Of a stretch of DNA of 31,223 bases, positions 23,339 to 30,539 are shown in pieces. The notes below the pieces were generated by a model. The model made no database searches and was not told where the DNA came from. It saw only the letters and a list, made by a program, of their open reading frames with translations. Positions within the stretch are counted from its first letter, which is position 1. Every line of letters begins with the position of its first letter. The position numbers and the translations under genes are program-made. Source of the stretch: Methanolobus sp. UBA118 (lineage in GTDB: Archaea; Halobacteriota; Methanosarcinia; Methanosarcinales; Methanosarcinaceae); contig DACO01000131.1 of assembly GCA_002508635.1 (NCBI GenBank), positions 1-31,223 of the forward strand. Reading direction: 5' to 3'.

Positions 23339-23362
23339 CCTTATATAGTTCCCTATATAAGG
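23339..23362. promoter_or_regulatory. 24-bp palindrome overlapping a TATA-like sequence, candidate operator
   Basis: CCTTATATAG (23339-23348) and CTATATAAGG (23353-23362) are perfect 10-bp inverted repeats around TTCC. Each arm contains a TATA-like core. It lies about 78 bases before the symporter ATG. A repressor bound here would block TATA-binding protein directly, and the symmetry also allows promoters in both directions. Confidence 0.55.
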
Positions 23363-23439
23363 AATATATCAATAATATCCAAAGCTTCGGCCCGCTTTAC
23401 AAAAAAAACGGGTTGATAGAAATAAGAGAGGTTGTAGTT

Positions 23440-25407
23440 ATGGAAAATTATATGATCTTTATAATACTGATGGCAGTCTATTTGCTTGGACTGATAGCCA
23501 TAGGAGTGTATTTTTCAAAGAAACAAAAGTCTGTGACTGACTTCTGGCTTGCCGGGCGTAAAGTAAGCTCGTTGGCCATTGGTTTTTCAGCAGCATCATC
23601 GTGGATGACGGCGGGAGGTATCCTTGCGGTCATCGGTCTGTACATGTTGCTTGGTATGGGCTCTGTCTGGGAGTTCGTTGCCCCGAACATCCTGGCTTTA
23701 TTGCTCATTGCCGTGCTCGTGGGTAAGATTAAACACCTGCCCGCCATCACCCAGCCGGAATTGCTTGAACAGCGATACAGCAGCGCCATTCGCGCACCGG
23801 TTGCAATCATCATCGCTATTGTCATGGTTCTTTTTGCAGTGGCTGATATCACAGGTTTCTCACTTGTGCTCAGCATATTCTTCGGTCTCGATCCGATATA
23901 CGCTGCGGCGATAGTTGCTATCGCAATTTCACTGTATGTTACCCTTGGAGGTTTTTCCGCGGTAATCTGGACCGATATGGTACAGTTTTTACTGCTGGCC
24001 ACATTCTCAATAATAACCGCTGTGGTGGTTGTGAATGCAGCTACATCAGGTGTTGGAGATACGGCAGCCATAAGCACATCCGAACTCTTTGGCAGTGTCC
24101 CGGCTGACTGGTGGGATGTATTCAACTTCGGTCTGCCTGCAGGTGATCCTGCCATATTCGGTATCTTTGCTGCAATAATCTTCCTGATCGCCATAATACC
24201 TGGATGGGTCACCGAACAGGATCCCTGGCAGAGGGTATGGGCGGCAAAGGACCAGAAATCCGCAAGAATTGGTATGGTACTTGGTTCTTTCTTTATCTTC
24301 CTGATATTCGGTGTGGTATGTACGGTAATTGCCGTTTCCCTGAATCACATCTACCCTGAAATTCCCGCTTCCATGGCTGAGATCGGTATGGGAGCCATGG
24401 CACAGGCAGAACCTGCATTGCTGGTCTTCATAGCAGAGACTCTGACACCTATTGGAATCGGTCTTGCAGGTGTGGGTTTGGCTGCTGCTGCAATGTCATC
24501 AGCCGACACCTTTGCAACATCAGGTGGTTCATGTCTTTCACGTGACATCTACCAGAGGTATATAAAGCCTGATGCCACCATGAAGGAAATGATGGCAGTC
24601 AACAGGATCAGCGTACTCATCATTATCGCTGCTGCAACTGTCCTGTCATTCTATATCCAGGGTATCATCGAAGCAATACACATCGCGACCTTCATTGCGA
24701 GTGCATCATACTTCTTCCCACTCATGGGAGGTCTGTACTGGAAGCGTGCTACAAAGGAAGGCGCTCTTGCAGGACTTGTTGTGGGTGCACTGGCACAGAT
24801 ATCCTTCACCGTGATCGATTACTCCAGCACACCCCTGCTGGCAATGGGCTCACTTTCAGCAATCAGTCCCCTGCTTGCAAACCACGGTGTCATCATCGGA
24901 ATGTTTTTGAGCGGAATAGCCTTCTTCGGAGTTTCCCTTGCAACCCAGCCATCCGATACGGTCCATCTGGCACCGTTCTTTGAGGATGAGGCTGAGAAGC
25001 TTGCAGAGGAAGAGTTCACCATCGAGGAATCCGACCCACAGTACAGGAAACTGATCGGCAGTCTGGAGCGGGAAGTTACCGGTGACCGCGCGATCTTCAA
25101 GCTGAACCTTGAAGCATCTGCAACCGTTAACTGGGACAGGTTTGTAGATGAGCTCAAGACACTGCATCCTTCCTGGGTAACACCAACGGGTGTCAACTCG
25201 GTTTACAGGCTGACAAAAGGCGACATGCTTGCCTGTGTTTCCCTGAGCCGTGGAGATACTGAAAAAGAGATATGGTTTGCCTCCGAGCCAATGGCAGAGG
25301 ATGTAGAAACACATGTCAAGGAGTTCTTCAGTGCCTTCAAGCAGGTCTCACAGGCTCTTGAGAATATTGGTGTTCTTCTGACCCTGCCAACACCTGAAGA
25401 AGCCTGA
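23440..25407 (+). CDS. Sodium:solute symporter (SSS family) with C-terminal soluble domain
   Basis: This 655-residue PutP-like symporter imports a small solute with Na+. I chose the ATG at 23440, which has GAGAGGT upstream, over a TTG at 23413. About 13 membrane segments run from residue 3 to about 510. Family motifs are SVTDFWLAGRKV, GWVTEQDPWQRVWAAKD and the sodium-site helix AAAMSSADTFATSGGSCLSRDIY. After the last segment a soluble domain of about 140 residues begins (DEAEKLAEEEFTIEES to the end), with no family I recognise; PutP itself ends soon after its membrane part. Proline or glycine betaine is a reasonable guess for the substrate. A terminator follows. Confidence 0.9.
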   Translation: MENYMIFIILMAVYLLGLIAIGVYFSKKQKSVTDFWLAGRKVSSLAIGFSAASSWMTAGGILAVIGLYMLLGMGSVWEFVAPNILALLLIAVLVGKIKHLPAITQPELLEQRYSSAIRAPVAIIIAIVMVLFAVADITGFSLVLSIFFGLDPIYAAAIVAIAISLYVTLGGFSAVIWTDMVQFLLLATFSIITAVVVVNAATSGVGDTAAISTSELFGSVPADWWDVFNFGLPAGDPAIFGIFAAIIFLIAIIPGWVTEQDPWQRVWAAKDQKSARIGMVLGSFFIFLIFGVVCTVIAVSLNHIYPEIPASMAEIGMGAMAQAEPALLVFIAETLTPIGIGLAGVGLAAAAMSSADTFATSGGSCLSRDIYQRYIKPDATMKEMMAVNRISVLIIIAAATVLSFYIQGIIEAIHIATFIASASYFFPLMGGLYWKRATKEGALAGLVVGALAQISFTVIDYSSTPLLAMGSLSAISPLLANHGVIIGMFLSGIAFFGVSLATQPSDTVHLAPFFEDEAEKLAEEEFTIEESDPQYRKLIGSLEREVTGDRAIFKLNLEASATVNWDRFVDELKTLHPSWVTPTGVNSVYRLTKGDMLACVSLSRGDTEKEIWFASEPMAEDVETHVKEFFSAFKQVSQALENIGVLLTLPTPEEA

Positions 25408-25418
25408 AATATTTTTAC

Positions 25419-25450
25419 TCGGGCATTTGCCCGATATCTTTTCTTTTTAT
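25419..25450 (+). terminator. Hairpin plus T-rich terminator after the symporter
   Basis: TCGGGC-ATTT-GCCCGA (25419-25434) is a 6-bp GC-rich stem with a 4-base loop, 11 bases after the symporter stop codon. It is followed by the T-rich TATCTTTTCTTTTTAT. Both the stem and the T-rich tail support termination. Confidence 0.7.
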
Positions 25451-25533
25451 TGATACATTTCTGCTCTTTTTATTTGATCTGGTTTTTGAGAACATATATT
25501 TGCTAATAGATGTGTAGTTTTACATGTGGTTAA

Positions 25534-25920
25534 ATGGAAGCAAGGATAGATCTGATAACAATATGGACCGATGATATGGAACCGATGAAGGAGTTCTACA
25601 ATAGAGTCCTGGGATTTAAGCTAGAAAACGATCTGGGAAGATATGTGGAATTCAAAAATGAGGGAACAAGATTTGCTATTTGCACCAGGGAAGTCATGTA
25701 TGAATATAGTAACGAATACAAAAAGCAAAGTACGGCCCAGTCCTTTGAACTGGCATTCAGGTGTCAGGATGTAAATGATCTGAACAGCTCCTATGAACAT
25801 ATAATTTCAAACGGCGGTAATCCTGTTCAAAAACCAACAGACATGCCATGGAATCAGAGAACGGCCCTGTTCTCGGATCCTGACGGGAACATACACGAGA
25901 TATTCACGGAAATCCAATGA
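25534..25920 (+). CDS. VOC (glyoxalase/bleomycin-resistance fold) protein
   Basis: This 128-residue single VOC unit of two beta-alpha-beta-beta-beta modules begins MEARIDLITIWTDDMEPMKEFYNRVLGF and ends with the characteristic LFSDPDGNIHEIFTEIQ. One metal-binding glutamate is likely in NIHEIF, and another candidate is in SFELAFRCQD. The first usual ligand position in the opening strand is not a histidine, so lactoylglutathione-lyase activity is doubtful. The family covers isomerases, dioxygenases and binding proteins. It stands alone between the symporter and the MetE-like gene, each more than 70 bases away. There is no clear ribosome binding site. Confidence 0.85.
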   Translation: MEARIDLITIWTDDMEPMKEFYNRVLGFKLENDLGRYVEFKNEGTRFAICTREVMYEYSNEYKKQSTAQSFELAFRCQDVNDLNSSYEHIISNGGNPVQKPTDMPWNQRTALFSDPDGNIHEIFTEIQ

Positions 25921-25996
25921 TGCTCGTAGTTATGAACATAAGCAGTATTCTCATAACTCAAAACTTATAAGTGAAATACAGTATAATTATGCTGGC

Positions 25997-27031
25997 ATGA
26001 CAGAGATAATCTTTGATGATATAGGCAGTTTTCCTCTTCCTGAAGGCAGATCAAAGGACTGGATGGCAGAAAGGTTCTCTCAGAATCAAAATGATGAAGA
26101 GCTGTTCAGCACAATTAACGATGCTTTCATGAAGAAGGTAGAGGCCGGAGTGGAGGTAGCAACATATCCCCAGTATCAGGATATGAACGAGCAATTCCTG
26201 TCCATCATCAGAGATCCCGGTTGTACCGAAGAACCTTTCAAGGTAAAACTTAACGATGCTCGTATTATCGAGCTTGAAGCAATCGAATCCGTTGCTAAAG
26301 CCTACAGGGAAGAGCATGGAGAAAAGCTTGATGTACGTGTCTGTGTAACCGGTCCCCTTGAGCTATACCTCAAGGACTTCGGAGGTACGGAATATGTTGA
26401 TATACTCAACCTGCTTGCGGAAAGTGTTGACCGTTTTGTGAAGAACTCACTTTCCAGTGCAAAGAATTTCAACATCAGAACAGTTTCCATTGATGAGCCG
26501 AGCATAGGTATAAACCCGCAGGTGATGTTTTCGGACAGTGACCTTGTAGGTGCCATGGATAACGCATGCGATTCTGCGAAAAAGGCAGGTTGTGATGTCG
26601 AGGTCCATTTGCACTCTCCCCTGCATTACAAACTTGCATGCCAGACCGACAATATCAATGTCATAGGCGTGGAATCAGCAGCAACTCCCTCATATCTTGA
26701 TCTGGTAGACAAAAAAGAACTCGAAGACAGTGATTCCTACATGAGGGTCGGTATTGCAAGAACCGATGTCTTCAATCTTGTTGCGGTACTCAACGAGAAG
26801 TACAATACCAATGTCTGGAAGGATCGGACCCATATGGAAGAGATCGTAACAGAGATGGAGACTCCTCAGGTCATAAAACAAAGACTCGAGAAGGCATACT
26901 CAATGTTTGACGACAGGATAAAATATGCGGGTCCGGATTGTGGTCTTGGTTCATGGCCATCCCAGAATATGGCTGCACAGCTGCTGAGGAATGTGGCAGC
27001 AGGTCTTGCAGATTTCAGAGAAAATAAGTAA
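25997..27031 (+). CDS. MetE C-terminal-type cobalamin-independent methyltransferase homologue
   Basis: This 344-residue protein corresponds to the catalytic barrel of MetE without its N-terminal half, as in archaeal core-MetE proteins that move a methyl group (some from methylcobalamin) to homocysteine. FDDIGSFPLP opens the barrel and SIDEPSIG (164-171) is conserved. The zinc site reads H204-x-H206, E226 and C315 (AGPDCGLGSWP). MetE has H-x-C, so the first cysteine is replaced by histidine. A TATA-like CTTATAAG about 30 bases upstream suggests a short leader or leaderless message. A 3-codon frame (ATG CTG GCA TGA) overlaps the start. The family is sure; methionine synthesis is likely but another thiol acceptor is possible. 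Confidence 0.85.
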   Translation: MTEIIFDDIGSFPLPEGRSKDWMAERFSQNQNDEELFSTINDAFMKKVEAGVEVATYPQYQDMNEQFLSIIRDPGCTEEPFKVKLNDARIIELEAIESVAKAYREEHGEKLDVRVCVTGPLELYLKDFGGTEYVDILNLLAESVDRFVKNSLSSAKNFNIRTVSIDEPSIGINPQVMFSDSDLVGAMDNACDSAKKAGCDVEVHLHSPLHYKLACQTDNINVIGVESAATPSYLDLVDKKELEDSDSYMRVGIARTDVFNLVAVLNEKYNTNVWKDRTHMEEIVTEMETPQVIKQRLEKAYSMFDDRIKYAGPDCGLGSWPSQNMAAQLLRNVAAGLADFRENK

Positions 27032-27047
27032 AAAAGTAAGTGTGATA

Positions 27048-28058
27048 TCAGAGCAACATCTTTTCCACAAAATCATCAAGCATTGACATAACCCTTTCAA
27101 CGATCTCAAGGGTCACATAGGTCTCGATATATGCCGCAATCAACAGCATAACTACCATTAGCCCAAACATCTTCCACAGGTATCGGGAATTCAAATATTC
27201 CCTGACTGTTCCAATCACTTTTGATACGTCTTTTTTCAGGCTTTCGATGCTGTCTCCTAGAAAGAGTCCTTTGTTCATTATCTCATGAGACTGGATATAT
27301 GCGAACCTGCGGCCGACTGCCGCGGCAAGCAGGATGGCAGGGATCTCTATAACTCCGTGTGGTATGATGGAGATCACAAAATATGCGACATTGTACAGCA
27401 TTCCGACTATGATACCCTCTTCTCCGAATAACTGGAAGCCTGTCAGTGCTCCGTTGAAAACAAAGAAGGCAAGCAGTATACCCATGAGAAAACCGTTCAC
27501 AACAAGTATCATTACAGGGACGATGTACGGGAGCATATAGGCCAGCATGCGATAGTCATCCTTTCCGTAACCGCAGTACTGCCATATAGTTCCCTCTTCT
27601 TTTTGGCCTGTTTTATGCATGGAAGCAAAATCAGGGTCCCTGGATGATACGACCTTTTGCAGGAATCTGTTTAGCGGCATCAGCAGTCTTTCGAAACTTA
27701 TGGAAATAAATGTGTATACTTTGCTACCTTTCCTCATTTCGATATCCCTGACAAGTAACGGATGTATCAGCAGGAACAGACCTGCTCCAACCGAAGCGCT
27801 GAACACGGCCAGGCTGTTGAAGATGAAGATCGCCCACATGGGACTGATATACTCGGCAGTGACCACTACCTTGGCAGTTGCAGCAGAGGCCGTGGAAGTG
27901 ATGGCATCATTAACAGGTGCTGGCTCTGATAATGTCATTGTGAAAGAGTACAGGATCATGCTGAATACAAGCGCTACCAGCAGAGATGCAGTAAAGGTTC
28001 TTACAGACCATAGTAGGTCTTTTTTATTTATCTGAAATCTTGTTGTGGGTTCTGACAT
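27048..28058 (-). CDS. SpoIIM-family (stage II sporulation protein M-like) membrane protein
   Basis: This 336-residue integral membrane protein has likely segments near residues 17-43, 75-100, 175-205, 215-265 and 296-312. The family signature is the SIIPHGVIEIPAILLAAAVG stretch near the middle-to-late region. Archaeal members are not linked to sporulation, and their role is unknown; envelope remodelling or transport are suggestions by analogy. The ATG has no ribosome binding site, but AGTATAAATA lies about 20 bases upstream, so the message may be leaderless. It is divergent from the KaiC-like ATPase and converges with the MetE-like gene 16 bases away. Confidence 0.85.
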   Translation of the reverse strand: MSEPTTRFQINKKDLLWSVRTFTASLLVALVFSMILYSFTMTLSEPAPVNDAITSTASAATAKVVVTAEYISPMWAIFIFNSLAVFSASVGAGLFLLIHPLLVRDIEMRKGSKVYTFISISFERLLMPLNRFLQKVVSSRDPDFASMHKTGQKEEGTIWQYCGYGKDDYRMLAYMLPYIVPVMILVVNGFLMGILLAFFVFNGALTGFQLFGEEGIIVGMLYNVAYFVISIIPHGVIEIPAILLAAAVGRRFAYIQSHEIMNKGLFLGDSIESLKKDVSKVIGTVREYLNSRYLWKMFGLMVVMLLIAAYIETYVTLEIVERVMSMLDDFVEKMLL

Positions 28059-28175
28059 TTGTATAGATGTTTATTTATACTATATTTTATAAAAAATATC
28101 CGATACATTAAAATATATAGCAACATTATAATACACATAAAACTATATTAGTCTAGTTATTCACGAGGAAGTATT
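28059..28175. promoter_or_regulatory. Divergent promoter region, SpoIIM-family gene and KaiC-like gene
   Basis: This very AT-rich 117-base gap holds several TATA-like sequences. AGTATAAATA, read on the minus strand, is placed for the SpoIIM-family gene. AAACTATATTAG (about 28140-28151), read on the plus strand, lies about 30 bases before the KaiC-like gene. Shared control of the two genes is possible but not shown. Confidence 0.45.
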
Positions 28176-28919
28176 ATGAGGATACCTACAGGAATTGAGG
28201 GATTTGATGAGCTTGTACAGGGAGGCCTCCTTTCAGAGAGGGTCTATGTTTTAAGCGGTCCTCCGGGCAGCGGAAAAACGACATTTGGTGTTCAGTTCCT
28301 TGCAAGCGGGGCAGCAGAAGGTGAGGTTGGTCTGTATTGCACTCTGCTTGAGTGTCCGCAGAACATCATCGATGATATGTCCAATTTTTCCATGAATATC
28401 CCTGCACTCATAAAAGCTCAGAAGCTCCTCTTTGCAGATCTTGGTCCGAGGATGGAGTACGGATACATGGACGAGGTGAACGAGTTCATCACTCCTGATT
28501 ATAATGTAGGCAGGACATCCATTGAAAGTGAGGCACCGTCTCCTTCAATGGTTTTCAAGGAAATTGCAGCATATGTTTCCGAATATGATGTTAAGCGCCT
28601 TGTAATTGACTCGGTGTCAGCTATCAGGTTTACCACAAACGACTTCTCTCTCCAGGAAAAAGAGATGAGCAGGTTTGTCAGAAACCTTAAAAAACTGGGC
28701 TGTACCACAGTCCTTCTGTCTGAAATGACCGATCCCACAGCCTATTCCACTGAACAGTTTGCCGCACATGGTGTGATCTTCATGCACAACTTCCTGTATG
28801 ACAAGACAATGACACGTGCCATCCAGCTTATCAAGATGCGCGGCACAAGGCATGACTGTAATATGCGTTCGGTAAGCTTTTCGGAAAACGGGCTCAAGGT
28901 CGAAGGATATCTGGAATAA
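28176..28919 (+). CDS. KaiC-like / RadA-superfamily single-domain ATPase
   Basis: This 247-residue RecA-fold ATPase of the archaeal KaiC-like group has the N-terminal signature IPTGIEGFDELVQGGLLSERVYVLSG. Walker A is GPPGSGKT (28-35), Walker B RLVIDSVSAI (141-150), and the KaiC-type M-R-x-x-x-H motif is MRGTRH (221-226). Only one domain is present, so it is not a clock KaiC. Such proteins are thought to act as ATP-dependent signalling switches with a partner; the task here is unknown. GAGGAAGTATT before the ATG is a good ribosome binding site. An uncharacterised gene follows 12 bases later and is probably its partner. Confidence 0.88.
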   Translation: MRIPTGIEGFDELVQGGLLSERVYVLSGPPGSGKTTFGVQFLASGAAEGEVGLYCTLLECPQNIIDDMSNFSMNIPALIKAQKLLFADLGPRMEYGYMDEVNEFITPDYNVGRTSIESEAPSPSMVFKEIAAYVSEYDVKRLVIDSVSAIRFTTNDFSLQEKEMSRFVRNLKKLGCTTVLLSEMTDPTAYSTEQFAAHGVIFMHNFLYDKTMTRAIQLIKMRGTRHDCNMRSVSFSENGLKVEGYLE

Positions 28920-28931
28920 TGGTAGTTAGCA

Positions 28932-29447
28932 ATGGTAGGACTATTCAAGCGAGATAAAGAAAGCAAGAAGATATCTGAAGAAGACAAGGTTCATCTTGCA
29001 GAAGTTTCCTATAAGCTCGGATACGAGGTAGGTTACCACAGGCACTCGGAAATAGGCTGGGTTCAGGAGCAATTAAATAAGCTCTACGGATTTGCCGAGG
29101 AGTATGACCTTCGGGACTTTGCCCGTGAGAATTACATACACGGTAAAGATGAGGGTTCCAAGGCAAAGGAAAGGGACACAAAATCAGGTCTGTTCAGGGG
29201 TGCAGGTAAAGAAAGCACAGCAGAACCCGACAAAGCTTCCGGCTTTACTTCGGAGAGTACTGCTAAAGCGTCCTTTACAAAGAGTGACTCTGGCTTCACA
29301 GTTGAGAGAACATCGATTGAAAGCTCCTCAACTGCAATACAGCAGCCAACCCTCACGGATCTGCCTGACAGTGTGCAGCTTACAAAAGCAGTTGAGAGAC
29401 CCTCAATACTTGAGGGTTCCAAGCATCTGCTTCCGAAAAAGAAATAA
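28932..29447 (+). CDS. Uncharacterised protein paired with the KaiC-like ATPase
   Basis: This 171-residue protein is unrecognised. The N-terminal 75 residues look folded and helical (KVHLAEVSYKLGYEVGYHRH, then QLNKLYGFAEEYDLRDFARENY). The remaining 95 are low-complexity, rich in Ser, Thr, Lys and Glu, and look disordered, ending in a basic LPKKK. It has no membrane segment or signal peptide. It follows the KaiC-like gene by 12 bases without its own clear ribosome binding site, so it is probably co-transcribed. Its stop codon directly abuts that of the convergent GTPase gene (TAATTA, no spacer). A partner or substrate of the ATPase is a fair guess. Confidence 0.75.
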   Translation: MVGLFKRDKESKKISEEDKVHLAEVSYKLGYEVGYHRHSEIGWVQEQLNKLYGFAEEYDLRDFARENYIHGKDEGSKAKERDTKSGLFRGAGKESTAEPDKASGFTSESTAKASFTKSDSGFTVERTSIESSSTAIQQPTLTDLPDSVQLTKAVERPSILEGSKHLLPKKK

Positions 29448-30485
29448 TTACTGGCTGTACCCGGAAGCGACAAACCTCTGTTTCTCATCAAGGTTTGCAA
29501 GTAAGAATCTGTCATCCTTACTGTAGGCTATTTCCTTTGAGCCTTCAAGCTTCAGGTTATATGTCTTTCCAGATACCGCCTTTTCCACACTCTCTCCGTT
29601 TTCAATGATATCCGTTACTTTTACAGGAGAGGACTGCAGGCCGACATAAAGGTGCAACATATCTCCTGTCTCAAATTCCCTGGCTAGCTGTGAAAGTGTA
29701 CACTCAAGTGCAAAATCTGTTGTCACGGTCTCATCATTGGAGATTACAAAACCTCTTTCAATGTCCTTGGATTGTATGCTTTTTAAGGCAAGTCCTACCC
29801 TCGCACCCGTGGGGGCACTCTTTACATCCTCATCATGCATCTGGATGGAGCGGATCTCGAGATTCTTCTTTGCCGGATATGCGATCATCTTATCCTTTGC
29901 GTTGATGGTTCCCTGATCCACGACGCCGAGTACAACACATCCTATACCTGTAACGTTGAAGGACTGGTCGATGATCACACGGGGAGGAAGGTCATTCTTC
30001 TGCTCCTGCTCAGCCGTGACTTTTTCATCGACATCGTATATCTTCTCTTTGAGCTCTTCCATACCTTCAAAGGAAGTGGTGGAGATTGTATGGTAATCCC
30101 AGTTCTCGAGAGTGGTCCCTATTGTAATCTTCTGTAGTTTCTCTTTTAGTTCCTCAAGGGCAAGAGGGTATGAGAGATCTGATTTTGTCAGGACCACTAT
30201 TCCGTGTTTATATCCCAGCAGATCCAGTGCGATAATACATTCTGCTGCCACCGGATCAAGTCCTTCCGGGGGCACACAGAGAAGAGCGATATCAGAAAGG
30301 TTCAGGGCGGTGACTAGCGACTTTGGTGATGTCGGATATCCGGTTGCATCGATTGTTGTAAGCACCTGTTCGTTCTTGGAAAAATCATACATTGTGATGT
30401 CGGAGATACTACCCTTTTTACCAAGTTTTCCTGCAAGGGTGGTCTTTCCGCTTTTTTCACTACCGATTATAGTTATCTTTGTCAT
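29448..30485 (-). CDS. EF-Tu/SelB-like GTPase with degenerate switch II
   Basis: This 345-residue protein has a translation-factor-like G domain (about 1-165), then EF-Tu domain-2 and domain-3-like barrels (from PPRVIIDQSFNVTGIGCVVLG). G1 is GSEKSGKT (8-15) and G4 is TKSD (100-103). The DxxG motif is kept as D46-A-T-G49, but the next residue, the catalytic histidine in EF-Tu (DTPGH), is Y50. A switch I threonine is not obvious. It therefore probably binds GTP but hydrolyses it poorly or by another route. Relatives are annotated as EF-Tu- or SelB-like in methanogens without an agreed role. GAGGAAG before the ATG supports the start. Confidence 0.85.
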   Translation of the reverse strand: MTKITIIGSEKSGKTTLAGKLGKKGSISDITMYDFSKNEQVLTTIDATGYPTSPKSLVTALNLSDIALLCVPPEGLDPVAAECIIALDLLGYKHGIVVLTKSDLSYPLALEELKEKLQKITIGTTLENWDYHTISTTSFEGMEELKEKIYDVDEKVTAEQEQKNDLPPRVIIDQSFNVTGIGCVVLGVVDQGTINAKDKMIAYPAKKNLEIRSIQMHDEDVKSAPTGARVGLALKSIQSKDIERGFVISNDETVTTDFALECTLSQLAREFETGDMLHLYVGLQSSPVKVTDIIENGESVEKAVSGKTYNLKLEGSKEIAYSKDDRFLLANLDEKQRFVASGYSQ

Positions 30486-30539
30486 GTGAGCTTCCTCGAT
30501 TATGGTCTTACGATAAGTCTTTTTAGATATATTTCTTTT

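Larger units (their letters stand above)
23086..23439. other. 354-base divergent control region between nurA and the symporter
   Basis: No gene is present. On the nurA side is TATAAA (23103-23108, minus strand). Near the middle is a symmetric TATATATAA (23200-23208) that could serve either strand. Toward the symporter are an 11-bp palindrome CTTCC-G-GGAAG (in 23281-23296), the 24-bp palindrome at 23339-23362, and CCCG...CGGG pairing just before the start codon. This is rich in possible control sites compared with other gaps here. Confidence 0.5.

Noticed and set aside
23478..24212. 244-codon minus-strand frame opposite the symporter
   Set aside because: It is a long antisense shadow of a membrane protein; biased Ile/Ala/Ser composition and no domain.
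28176..28919. True circadian KaiC
   Set aside because: There is only one RecA domain, no KaiA/KaiB nearby and no KaiC phosphorylation-site region.
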